DNA of 42,860 nt from Oscillatoriales cyanobacterium (GTDB lineage Bacteria; Cyanobacteriota; Cyanobacteriia; Cyanobacteriales; Microcoleaceae), in the NCBI GenBank assembly GCA_004294385.1, contig REAP01000008.1:1-42860 (forward strand), read 5' to 3'. The position numbers and the translations under genes were made by a program. Below are positions 23,938-32,376 of this stretch, piece by piece; position 1 is the stretch's first letter; every line of letters starts with the position of its first letter. Under the pieces are notes generated by a model that ran no database searches, was not told the origin of the DNA, and saw nothing but the letters and a program-made list of their open reading frames with translations.

Positions 23938-25761
23938 ATGAGTAAGCTAGTTATATTCGAGTTTTTAGAAGGTGACTTTGAACAGGGGTTTAGGGTCAAT
24001 ATTTCCCTGGGGCAAGATGGTCTGAATCCTGCTGTTAAATTTAGAGCAAAGCTGAACCCAGCGACAGAAATACTCAAACAATATAAAGATTGGAAGGAAG
24101 CTTTTGTTCAGATCAATACTGGTAAAGACAAATCTCAATCACAGCGGAATGGTGATTTTAGAGGTTTGAGAGCAGGAAAACCATCAAAAGCTGTTTCTCG
24201 TCAGTCTGCCGATATCCTCGCAAAAAACCTCAATAATTGGCTGAGCGTAACAGATAAAGAAGTTCAAAAAATCAGCAGAGAGTTAGGCAGATATCTAAAT
24301 AAAAGCGACGAAATTCGAGTAATTATTCAAACTGAAAACTTGGAATTGCAGCGCTTGCCTTGGCATTTGTGGGAAGTTTTTTCTAAAAATTTTCCTCGGA
24401 CAGAAATTGCGGTTAGCTTGCCAGAGTTCCAAGAACCAAAAACTTATCCGCCCGCAAGCAAGAATCAAGTAAAAGTTTTAACTGTTATTGGAAATAGTCA
24501 GGATTTGGATACAGCCGCAGATCTGCGGGAAATAAATGGGTTGCCAGGGGCTGACGTAAAGACTATTGACAATCTTACAAAGGAGAAATTAATTGGAAAG
24601 CTAGAGGCGGAAAACTGGGATGTTTTCTTTTTTACAGGACATAGTAATACTTATCAAGAAACGGGTTACTTGCATATTAATTCTAATCGAACTGATGACT
24701 TAAACATTACTGACTTGAGTGATGCTTTCACAACTGCGATTAGTCGGGGTTTGAAGTTAGCAGTTTTTAACTCTTGCGATGGATTGGGATTAGCACGACA
24801 ACTGACAAACTTACACATTCCTCAAATCATTGTGATGCGAGAATCTGTACAAGATCAGGTTGCACAAGACTTTTTGAAGCATTTTCTTAAAGCTTATTCT
24901 CGCGGGAGGTCTTTGTATGCTTCCGTCCGACAGGCCCGACAAAGACTCGAAGAAAACTGGAACGAAAAATTTCCGGGTGCTAGTTGGTTGCCAGTCATTT
25001 GTCAAAATCCTGCTGAACTTCCTATGACATGGTTTGAACTGCGTCAAGGATTTCGTTCTACAAGTCGCCGATCGCAGTTGCGGGATGATAATGAAACGAC
25101 TCTTTTAAATAAAGTTAAAGAATTCTGGATAGAAGGCTTACTTGAAAAGTCTCTACACGGCAGGCTCCGCATAGAACTGGGTTTAGAGGAGAGATTGGAC
25201 GCGATCGCACATCCTTGGGGTATGGTATGGGAAACACCCGAACAACTGAGAAGAAAATTAGACCCAGGAACTAGAATTATCGATGTCTCTGAGCGCATGG
25301 GAATGGGGGGATCACTTTTAATTTTAGGGGAACCCGGATCGGGAAAAACTACCAGCTTATTAGAATTTGCTGAGGATCGAATTGCTCATGCTGAACAAGA
25401 TATAACTCTGCCAATTCCAGTAGTATTTAACTTATCTACTTGGAGAGGTGGGAGGCAAACCCTTTTTGATTGGCTAGTGGAAGAACTTTGGGGAAAATAT
25501 AGGGTTTCTAAAGCTTTGAGCAAGGATTGGATTAGTCGTGAAAAATTGTTACCCCTTTTAGATGGTTTAGATGAAGTTCGCGAAGATCGGCGGGAGTCCT
25601 GCATTCAAGCAATTAATCAGTTTATTCAAATGTATGGAAAAACCGAAGTTGTTGTGTGCAGTCGTATTGCAGACTACCAGAGGCTAAAAACGCGATTTAA
25701 ATTTCAAGGAGCTATTTTTATAGACGATCTGAAAGAGCTACAAATAGAAGACTATCTTTGA
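23938..25761 (+). CDS. CHAT-NACHT protein, 5' part up to frameshift
   Basis: The order is an N-terminal domain shared with the other CHAT proteins here (VIIQTENLELQRLPWHLWEVF near 128-148), the caspase-like CHAT domain with His235 in FFTGHS and Cys280 in FNSCDG, and a NACHT NTPase with Walker A GEPGSGKT at 464-471 and Walker B LLDGLDEV at 540-547. The frame ends after DYL at a TGA (25759-25761). The missing rest continues in the +1 frame at 25760-26947, giving about 1002 residues in all. An in-frame TTG at 23929 is rejected; the ATG at 23938 follows AGG. CHAT is predicted to be a cysteine protease switched on by NACHT oligomerisation. Confidence 0.85.
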   Translation: MSKLVIFEFLEGDFEQGFRVNISLGQDGLNPAVKFRAKLNPATEILKQYKDWKEAFVQINTGKDKSQSQRNGDFRGLRAGKPSKAVSRQSADILAKNLNNWLSVTDKEVQKISRELGRYLNKSDEIRVIIQTENLELQRLPWHLWEVFSKNFPRTEIAVSLPEFQEPKTYPPASKNQVKVLTVIGNSQDLDTAADLREINGLPGADVKTIDNLTKEKLIGKLEAENWDVFFFTGHSNTYQETGYLHINSNRTDDLNITDLSDAFTTAISRGLKLAVFNSCDGLGLARQLTNLHIPQIIVMRESVQDQVAQDFLKHFLKAYSRGRSLYASVRQARQRLEENWNEKFPGASWLPVICQNPAELPMTWFELRQGFRSTSRRSQLRDDNETTLLNKVKEFWIEGLLEKSLHGRLRIELGLEERLDAIAHPWGMVWETPEQLRRKLDPGTRIIDVSERMGMGGSLLILGEPGSGKTTSLLEFAEDRIAHAEQDITLPIPVVFNLSTWRGGRQTLFDWLVEELWGKYRVSKALSKDWISREKLLPLLDGLDEVREDRRESCIQAINQFIQMYGKTEVVVCSRIADYQRLKTRFKFQGAIFIDDLKELQIEDYL

Positions 25762-25762
25762 C
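25753..25762 (+). other. Candidate +1 programmed frameshift site TAT CTT TGA C
   Basis: TATCTTTGAC is identical over 10 nt to the core of the release factor 2 frameshift site. Slippage of CTT to TTT on the stop gives GAC as next codon and restores a continuous NACHT reading frame (DYL-DKAGSG). No strong upstream SD-like AGGGGG is present (here AGAAGAC), so a simple one-base insertion is the main alternative. Confidence 0.5.
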
Positions 25763-26947
25763 AAGGCTGGCTCAGGTTTAACAGCATTAAGAACGGCATT
25801 AAAAACTGATGTAACACTCAAAGAATTAGCGAAGTCACCGTTAACTCTAAATGTGATGACATGGGCGTACTGGAATGATAGAGATTTGCCCAGAATGAAC
25901 TCATGTGAAGAAAGACGCAAACATCTCTTTGACAGATATATTCAACGAATGTTTGACCGTCGTAAGAAAGAAGATGCAAAAGATCCCAATCAGGGAGGTA
26001 CAGAGCAACCTTACTTAAAAGATCAGACTGAGGGCTGGCTGATTTTTCTTGCATATCAGATGCAGCAAAAGTCTAAAACTATCTTTTTAATTGAGGAAAT
26101 TCAAATTAATTGGTTGAAATCGGATTTACAAAGAAATATATATTCTATTCTCTACGCTTTCGCAAATGGCTTGACACTATTTTTGTCAATTAACTCCTTG
26201 GCTGTAATATTTTTCGTGGTTATGGGAACTTTACAGTATGAGTATGTTAAACTTTTCTTTTTGGTAGGACTGTCGGTCGGATTAATTTTCATGGTGTTAG
26301 TTATTATTACAAATACCGAATCATTATTTAGCAATGAAATCGTAGAAATTGAAATGACTGAAACTCTAAAATGGTCGTGGGAAAAGTTTTTGAGAATCTT
26401 GCCTCCCAGCCTTCTATTATTGTTTATATTTCTTCAAATATTCAAATTATTTTTCAATAGGGAATGGATTACTTTTGAGCTTTGGAAAATCATGGAAAGT
26501 GGCTTGCTTGCGGGCTTTTTACCAATTATTTTAGGGAAAGCCCTGGAGGGGCCGAATTTAAGTATAGATAAAAAAACATTTCCTAATCAAGGAATTAGAC
26601 TGACAGCAATTAATTCAGCTTTACTTTCTGTGCCTTATATTTTTATTGGTGCTTTTGGGCTATTTGGAATATGTATGTGGCAAAAATTTGACTTAAGAAC
26701 TAGCTTAGTATCTGCGCTTATAGGTGGAATTTACACAGTATTAATGATGTATTTTATCAATGTAAAATCTGTTATTAAGCACTTTTTTGTAAGACTTTTA
26801 CTCCGCTGTTATGGATATATTCCTTGGAATTATGCTCATTTCCTCGATCACGCCACTGAGCGCATCTTTTTACAAAAGGTGGGCGGGGGCTACCTCTTCA
26901 TTCACCGACTACTGCGAGATCATTTTGCCAATCGAAATCAAAATTAA
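25760..26947 (+). CDS. CHAT-NACHT protein, 3' part (+1 frame)
   Basis: In-frame continuation starting DKAGSGLTALRTALKTD, KELAKSPLTLNVMTWAYW, the usual helical segment after the NACHT core. There follow several TM helices (about 26150-26780) and the characteristic cyanobacterial NACHT tail YIPWNYAHFLDHATERIFLQ...IHRLL. The first ATG in this frame is 25853, with no good ribosome site, so independent translation is unlikely. Without frameshifting this part would be lost and the gene is a pseudogene. Confidence 0.75.
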   Translation, partial: DKAGSGLTALRTALKTDVTLKELAKSPLTLNVMTWAYWNDRDLPRMNSCEERRKHLFDRYIQRMFDRRKKEDAKDPNQGGTEQPYLKDQTEGWLIFLAYQMQQKSKTIFLIEEIQINWLKSDLQRNIYSILYAFANGLTLFLSINSLAVIFFVVMGTLQYEYVKLFFLVGLSVGLIFMVLVIITNTESLFSNEIVEIEMTETLKWSWEKFLRILPPSLLLLFIFLQIFKLFFNREWITFELWKIMESGLLAGFLPIILGKALEGPNLSIDKKTFPNQGIRLTAINSALLSVPYIFIGAFGLFGICMWQKFDLRTSLVSALIGGIYTVLMMYFINVKSVIKHFFVRLLLRCYGYIPWNYAHFLDHATERIFLQKVGGGYLFIHRLLRDHFANRNQN

Positions 26948-27220
26948 GCAGAAAAAATGAATAATTGATTATCTACAAGAAACTTCATCGGGCAATTTTA
27001 TAAATAGTTTTTATCTGAGTTAAGCGAGTAGCAAATAGTAAAGCTGCTACAATATCATCCCATTAAGGCTATTGGCTTTCCTCGCCCTACAGGTTTTTGA
27101 CAATGGCGCAATAATAGTATTAGATGAAAACCTGCGGGCATTTTCATCATTTTCACCAACTCGCATAACTGCCGCGACTCCCTTCGATATACCAGTAGCA
27201 CAGTTAGCAAAGCAACAGCC

Positions 27221-27751
27221 ATGAGCCGATACTACCACTCCACGCGCTACACCAGTCGCAGCCCGCAACCCCCAGCCGCACCCACCCAAATTAATCAATC
27301 TTGGTTCAAGTCGCCCCTTATTTTATCCGCAATTCTTTTAGGCTTAGGCGTAGTCGGCGCTACCCTATTTGTTGAGTTTACTACCCAGCGCATCATCCAC
27401 ATCCGGGCTGACGACAATTCCGATTCGGCTGAAACTTATACAGCCCAGCGACAACAACACTGTCAAGCCAGCATTCAACATTATAAACCCGGTGATGTAG
27501 CAATTTCTATGTCTTTTGCCGATCGCCCTGTCACTACCCAAAATATCTCCATTTCTAACAGTTTATCTCTACTCGGTCAGTGTAAAGATCCAAAACGGGC
27601 GATCGAACACATGAGGAATTTGGGGGCGACTTGGGCGACGCGGCTTAAGGTTAAAGAAACCGGGTTTCTGCCTAGATATCTAGTTTCCAGCCGACTATTT
27701 TTCAGAGAAACCCGGTTTCTGGTCTTGGTGGGGGGTGCTTTCCGGGTATAA
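27221..27751 (+). CDS. Membrane protein, 3' end altered by repeat
   Basis: A protein with one TM helix (about residues 30-52, SPLILSAILLGLGVVGATLFVEF) and an extracytoplasmic domain of about 90 residues (PGDVAISMSFADRP). Its last 36 residues (KETGFLPRY ... LVGGAFRV) are encoded by the 66-bp palindromic repeat at 27655-27720 and by the adjoining promoter block. The remnant at 21867 shows a different end (RIGIG). Family not recognised; the start ATG lacks a clear ribosome site. The gap 26948-27220 before it holds nothing clear except a short AGGTTTT/AAAACCT inverted pair. Confidence 0.55.
   Translation: MSRYYHSTRYTSRSPQPPAAPTQINQSWFKSPLILSAILLGLGVVGATLFVEFTTQRIIHIRADDNSDSAETYTAQRQQHCQASIQHYKPGDVAISMSFADRPVTTQNISISNSLSLLGQCKDPKRAIEHMRNLGATWATRLKVKETGFLPRYLVSSRLFFRETRFLVLVGGAFRV
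27655..27720. repeat. 66-bp palindromic element, 15-bp perfect ends
   Basis: AGAAACCGGGTTTCT at 27655-27669 is the exact complement of AGAAACCCGGTTTCT at 27706-27720. The same terminus bounds the 170-bp element at 2174-2343, and a half copy occurs at about 35331. It lies at the point where this copy diverges from the remnant at 21867-21906. Confidence 0.8.
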
Positions 27752-27773
27752 TTGAGAGCATCCCTTTTTTGCT
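27727..27773 (+). promoter_or_regulatory. Promoter block of cassette 2
   Basis: Counterpart of 21925-21971 (43 of 47 identical). TATAAT at 27747-27752 lies 35 nt before the ATG of the sigma-like gene; GAGCATCCCTTTTTTGCT follows. Confidence 0.6.
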
Positions 27774-27787
27774 GAACCCGATCGCCC

Positions 27788-29059
27788 ATGCACGAACTCG
27801 ATCGCCTCCTCCAAGAACTTGTATCCCAAGCCCAATTATACCCCAAAAATACCGATCCAAGAAGGCGCAAAATTATACCACAGTTGTGGGACATTATGTT
27901 TCCTGGCTCAAGCTTACGACGTGACAAAAAAACTACAGATGATGAGGCAAAACGCCGATTAGCTGGCATCAAAAAGCGGTATCGCGACAGATATCTGGCA
28001 ATTTTAGAAGGTGATTTTGAGAACGATTGGCTTGATGTTTTACAAACTACTCAGAAAGAGATATTAAACAATATTAATATTTTCAATAAAGGAGTAGATT
28101 CCAAGTTGTATCAAGCATGGCTGAAATTTAGCGAAACATCACCATCACAGCGAACTCCCGAAGTTTATTCTGAATTCAACCAACAAGTAGAAAGATTTCG
28201 CCGCAGCTTTGTACAAAGACGCACAAACAAGCAGACTCAAACCTATCCGCCAGAAAAAGCTCAACCTCTAGCTCAATCCTGTAAAAATTTATGCCAAAAC
28301 ATTCAAAATAGCGATGTTGATTTACAACAAACTTGGAATACTTTCTGCGATGAAGTCCAGCAACTTTATCGACCTCTCAAGTTTTGGAACTGGTTTGCTC
28401 GTTATTTACAATTCCGCTTTATTGATATCATCCGCAAGCGACTTAACGTAATTTCAGGAGATGCACCAGCTGCCCAGCAAGATGATGATAGCGCAAATGA
28501 AACCAGATTCGATCGAATTCAAACCAAAGCAGACTCAAGGCCATCTCCAGAGGTGATTAGAATGATCTATAAAGATCCAGATGGCATTTTCACCGGCAAG
28601 CATATTAGAAATTTTCCTGATGTTAACTTTCGTGCGCTCGTCATTTTAAAGTTTAAAGAGGCTAGCCTAAAAGAAATTCAAGAACATTTTGGTAATCGAG
28701 TTAATGCTCAGACAACAATTAGTCCTTTTTACACCCGTACCTGCTCTTATTTCAAGCCAATTATCGAAGAGTATTTAGAAGCAAGACTAGCCTTGTCACA
28801 ATCTGCGATCGAACAAATTGTCACCGACTCTGAAGGGAAGTATAATAGAAGAAGAATGCCCGATGAGCCTAAGATTACTTTCAAAGGAATAATTCGAGCG
28901 CGATTGGAGGGAGTGCAATCTTGGACAATTCTCGCCAGACAGTTACAAGTCAATGTCACCGAACTGATATATTTTTACCTCGACGGCATCAGTTCCTTTC
29001 AACTGATACCCAAACCGCAGAAGCGAACTCGCAGAAATAAAAACAACACCGAAGACTAA
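27788..29059 (+). CDS. Sigma-70-like regulator, cassette 2 (423 aa)
   Basis: A longer relative of the cassette 1 regulator in position, but with low similarity to it. A sigma region 2-like segment may be NWFARYLQFRFIDIIRKRLNV. A region 4-like helix-turn-helix lies near ALVILKFKEASLKEIQEHFGN. The C-terminus is Arg/Lys-rich (KPQKRTRRNKNN) with a second HTH-like segment (SWTILARQLQVNVTELIYF). Proteins of this type are often annotated as sigma factors in cyanobacterial genomes; polymerase binding is unproven. It starts 15 nt after the promoter block and is followed 17 nt later by DUF1822. Confidence 0.6.
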   Translation: MHELDRLLQELVSQAQLYPKNTDPRRRKIIPQLWDIMFPGSSLRRDKKTTDDEAKRRLAGIKKRYRDRYLAILEGDFENDWLDVLQTTQKEILNNINIFNKGVDSKLYQAWLKFSETSPSQRTPEVYSEFNQQVERFRRSFVQRRTNKQTQTYPPEKAQPLAQSCKNLCQNIQNSDVDLQQTWNTFCDEVQQLYRPLKFWNWFARYLQFRFIDIIRKRLNVISGDAPAAQQDDDSANETRFDRIQTKADSRPSPEVIRMIYKDPDGIFTGKHIRNFPDVNFRALVILKFKEASLKEIQEHFGNRVNAQTTISPFYTRTCSYFKPIIEEYLEARLALSQSAIEQIVTDSEGKYNRRRMPDEPKITFKGIIRARLEGVQSWTILARQLQVNVTELIYFYLDGISSFQLIPKPQKRTRRNKNNTED

Positions 29060-29076
29060 ATTAGGAGAAAACAGCC

Positions 29077-30441
29077 ATGACATACACCAGTCACCCGATG
29101 TTTGCAGTACCCCTGACATCAAAAGCATTGAAACTAGCAAAATCCTTTCAAGAGCAATATGAAAGTCCAGCAAAAGCCAGACAAGTTTATCTAAATACTT
29201 TGGCAGTTTATGCAGTGGATACCTACTGTCAGTGTTTAGGAATTGAAACCGATTTAGAAGCTTCCGATAGTCTAAATCCAGTCATGCAAACTTTGATGAA
29301 TGTCGCCGATATCGAAATCATAGGTATTGGAAAACTAGAATGCCGTCCCGTGTTACCAACCGATGAAAACTGTTATATTCCGGCTGACACTTGGGAAAAT
29401 CGGATCGGCTATGTAGCGGTAGAAATAGATGAATCATCGAGAGAAGCAACTCTCTTTGGCTTTTACCCACCCATCAACCCTTTAGAAATGATGGAGCAAG
29501 TTTCTTGTGATAGTTTTCAGCCCCTAGAAGCATTTTTAGATCACCTGCACCGACTAGAAACTGCCCTGGATTTTTTTCATAGTCATAACCCCGTAGCTGT
29601 TAAAGTTAGAGAGAGATTGAACGAGCAATCTCTGCCTGAAATTATCGCTGAAATGGAGCGAATATACCGCACCTATAACAAATACGATCGACGCTATGCG
29701 GGCGGGGAGTTTTTAGCGAATTATGTGCCTGCAAACCCCGGTTTTGCCTTCAGAAGTGGCGCACCTGTTGTGGATAGAGAAGAGTCTGATGATTCACAAC
29801 AAACTGAGTTGCAAGATTTAGCAGAAGAATTGCTAGAAAAGTTGGATGAAATCTGGGGTGGTGATGACTCAGATGAATCGGTTAATCCCGGAACTCCAAC
29901 TAATCAAAGCAGTGATACTCCAGGGCAAATTCCACAAGCTGCAATGGTTCCCCCATCCCCAACTACTACTGGTCTAATCAGTTTAAATGAATGGTTGCAA
30001 AAATCTGAAAGTAATCCTCAATACAACTGGCAGAGTCTGGAATCATTTTTAAGTAACCAAGAAGGGAATCTAATTTTTAGATTTGCTAGCGCCCCCCGTT
30101 CCCGCACTGCTGACACCGAATCGCCAACTCTTAGCGCGAGTAATGTGAGAGAAATCTCCTTGGCGGGTAATCCTGTTGTATTGATTGTCAATTGCCAAAA
30201 AAATACCGAAAAAACCGAAGTTCTGATTAGATTGTATCCCCTATCTGCTGCACAAACCTATCTGCCAGCGGGGATAAAACTGATTGCAATTGATAGTGAA
30301 TCGGGAGAGATTTTTTTGGAGGCTCAAGCGCGGAGTGCCGATAATTGGATTCAATTGGAATTCAGCGGTGAAGTAGGAGAGCCTTTTAGCGTTAAAGTAG
30401 CCATGGAAGATGCCGAAATTACTGAACATTTTGCTATCTAA
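29077..30441 (+). CDS. DUF1822 family protein, cassette 2
   Basis: 454 residues, same architecture as the cassette 1 copy, but with a longer Pro/Thr/Gln-rich linker (about residues 270-310). Shared landmarks are NTLAVYAVDTYCQCLGIETDL, GKLECRPVLP, AEMERIYRTYNKYDRRYAGGEF, and the C-terminal strand RSADNWIQLEFSG. The 97 bp at 29765-29861 differ from 23385-23481 at one base, while flanks are much less similar. AGGAG lies 9 nt before the ATG. Function unknown. Confidence 0.88.
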   Translation: MTYTSHPMFAVPLTSKALKLAKSFQEQYESPAKARQVYLNTLAVYAVDTYCQCLGIETDLEASDSLNPVMQTLMNVADIEIIGIGKLECRPVLPTDENCYIPADTWENRIGYVAVEIDESSREATLFGFYPPINPLEMMEQVSCDSFQPLEAFLDHLHRLETALDFFHSHNPVAVKVRERLNEQSLPEIIAEMERIYRTYNKYDRRYAGGEFLANYVPANPGFAFRSGAPVVDREESDDSQQTELQDLAEELLEKLDEIWGGDDSDESVNPGTPTNQSSDTPGQIPQAAMVPPSPTTTGLISLNEWLQKSESNPQYNWQSLESFLSNQEGNLIFRFASAPRSRTADTESPTLSASNVREISLAGNPVVLIVNCQKNTEKTEVLIRLYPLSAAQTYLPAGIKLIAIDSESGEIFLEAQARSADNWIQLEFSGEVGEPFSVKVAMEDAEITEHFAI

Positions 30442-30470
30442 TTTTAAGTCAAAATCTCTAGGGAATAGGA

Positions 30471-31670
30471 ATGGGTAAAATAGTTGTCTTGAGTTTTATA
30501 GCGGGTGATTGTGAGCAAGGATTTCAGCACGTCAGCTTGGAAATTAAGGAAGATAACCACCGCCCGCTAAAAAAAATTGATGGCAAATTGCCATCGGCAC
30601 CGCAGATTCCGCAGCTATACAATACTTGGCAGTCAAAATACCGTCAAATGGGGTCAAGGGTGCGAATTGAACCCAAGTCAGGACAGATAACAAATTATTC
30701 TATTTGCGATTTAGAAGCGGACAGCGATGCTTTAAGACAACAGCTTAATGATTGGCTCACATCTCCTGGATTTTCTCGTGCGATAAATATTTTAGGGAGG
30801 ACAGTCTCGCAAAATGAAGAAGTGCGAGTAATTATTCAAACTGAAGACTTGAACTTACGGCGCTTACCTTGGCATCTGTGGGAGTTTTTCGACGACTACC
30901 AGAAAGCGCAAGTAGCTTTGAGTTCTACTGCTTATCAGCAAATAGACTCACAGAGAAATAGAAATCAGGTGAGAGTTTTGGCAATTATTGGTGACAGTAC
31001 GGGAATTAATTTAGAGAGGGATAAGCGCGAGTTAAAAAGAAATTTACCCAATGCCGAGATTGTGTTTGTAACGCAACCAGAACGCCAAGAAGTTTACGAT
31101 GCAATTTGGGATGCGGGCGGATGGGATATTTTGTTTTTTGCTGGTCATAGTCTGAGCGCATCTGATGCTACTACAGGAAAACTTTTTATTAAACAAGGGG
31201 AAAGTTTAGAAGTTAAGGATATGAAAGCTGCTCTGAGAAACGCAATCGGCAGGGGCTTAAAGTTGGCAATTTTTAACTCTTGCGATGGATTAGGAATTGC
31301 CAAGCAGTTAGCTGAGTTGAATATACCCCAGGTAATTGTGATGCGAGAACCGGTGCCGGATGTAGTGGCTCAAGAATTTTTAAAGCGTTTTCTTGAGGCG
31401 TTTGCTCGCGGTGAATCGCTATATTTAGCAGTACGAGAAGCGCGGGAAAGGTTGGAAATCGTGCAGCGTGATTTTCCTTGTGCGACTTGGTTGCCGGTTA
31501 TTTGTCAGAATCCTGCTGAGGAGCCGGTGAGTTGGCAAGAGTTATGTAGGGTAAAATCTGCCGTTGCGCCGCCTTCTACAAAAATGAAAATTTACTGTCA
31601 GTATTGCGGCTCTGATAATGTGGCAGATGTTATGTTTTGCGAAAGCTGTGGCTCTCAACTCAGGAAATGA
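30471..31670 (+). CDS. CHAT protein with C-terminal zinc ribbon
   Basis: 399 residues: the shared N-terminal domain (IIQTEDLNLRRLPWHLWEFF at 121-140), CHAT with His226 (FFAGHS) and Cys271 (FNSCDG), then a 30-residue tail with Cys376, Cys379, Cys390 and Cys393 (CxxC-x10-CxxC), a zinc ribbon of the kind that precedes the kinase at 17730. The catalytic dyad is complete. The zinc ribbon may recruit a substrate or mediate assembly (inference). Third gene of cassette 2, 29 nt after DUF1822. Confidence 0.9.
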   Translation: MGKIVVLSFIAGDCEQGFQHVSLEIKEDNHRPLKKIDGKLPSAPQIPQLYNTWQSKYRQMGSRVRIEPKSGQITNYSICDLEADSDALRQQLNDWLTSPGFSRAINILGRTVSQNEEVRVIIQTEDLNLRRLPWHLWEFFDDYQKAQVALSSTAYQQIDSQRNRNQVRVLAIIGDSTGINLERDKRELKRNLPNAEIVFVTQPERQEVYDAIWDAGGWDILFFAGHSLSASDATTGKLFIKQGESLEVKDMKAALRNAIGRGLKLAIFNSCDGLGIAKQLAELNIPQVIVMREPVPDVVAQEFLKRFLEAFARGESLYLAVREARERLEIVQRDFPCATWLPVICQNPAEEPVSWQELCRVKSAVAPPSTKMKIYCQYCGSDNVADVMFCESCGSQLRK

Positions 31671-31721
31671 CTTCGCTAATGTTGAATGTAATATAATAGA
31701 TACAAAATTGAGGACAACCAA

Positions 31722-31976
31722 ATGAAAGCAGTTGAAGTCACAGGAACCCTGGATGAAAAAGGTCAATTGTCCCTGGATTACCCCATTGAAAATTTCTCTC
31801 CTAGTCGCGTGCGAGTGATCGTACTTTTTCCCGAAGTAACTGAGGAAGTTGAAACCGATCCTGATGATACTCCCATTGAAGAAGTAAAAGCGAGTCTGCG
31901 GCGAGCATTAAAGCAAGCTAAATCTGGGCAACGCATCCCCCTTTCTGAAATGTGGGAGGGAATAGATGTCGAATAA
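31722..31976 (+). CDS. Antitoxin-like protein of a type II module
   Basis: 84 residues, acidic, with an N-terminal beta strand region (VTGTLDEKGQLSLDYPI, an AbrB/antitoxin-like strand) and a C-terminal helix that would wrap around the toxin (PIEEVKASLRRALKQAKSGQRIPLSEMW). GAGGA lies 7 nt before the ATG. It overlaps the toxin gene by 11 nt. Normal type II antitoxins repress their own promoter; no operator was identified. Confidence 0.75.
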   Translation: MKAVEVTGTLDEKGQLSLDYPIENFSPSRVRVIVLFPEVTEEVETDPDDTPIEEVKASLRRALKQAKSGQRIPLSEMWEGIDVE

Positions 31977-32331
31977 CACGCCTTTTGTCCAGATTGATTT
32001 AACGCCTGAGTATAAACGGAATTTACGGGAATTATCCAAAAAATATCGCAATATCCGGTTAGATACTCAGCCAATTATTGAACAATTTCAAGGTGGCAAC
32101 TTTACAGGCGATCGCCTTTCTGGGATGGGTGAAAATTATGTAATCTTCAAGGTGAGAGTTAAAAATAGCGACATCCAAAAAGGGAAAAGTGCGGGTTATC
32201 GACTTATCTATCAAGTTGAGTCACAAATGAGCATACTTCTCCTGACTATTTACTCTAAATCAAACCGAGAAGATATTAGTCCTAATGAGGTTTTGAGTAT
32301 CTTAGCCGAGTGCGATCGAGATGATACTTAA
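31966..32331 (+). CDS. RelE/ParE-family toxin
   Basis: 121 residues. The pattern fits the RelE/ParE superfamily, ending in GYRLIYQVESQMSILLLTIYSKSNREDISPNEVL, as in cyanobacterial RelE-type toxins that cleave mRNA on the ribosome (family knowledge). Its GGAGG ribosome site is inside the antitoxin gene, so the antitoxin is translated first. The pair lies between two CHAT genes of the same strand. Confidence 0.8.
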   Translation: MSNNTPFVQIDLTPEYKRNLRELSKKYRNIRLDTQPIIEQFQGGNFTGDRLSGMGENYVIFKVRVKNSDIQKGKSAGYRLIYQVESQMSILLLTIYSKSNREDISPNEVLSILAECDRDDT

Positions 32332-32376
32332 TGTTTTCTATAACTGCTTGTTTTCTTTACCTATTTGTCACTAAAT

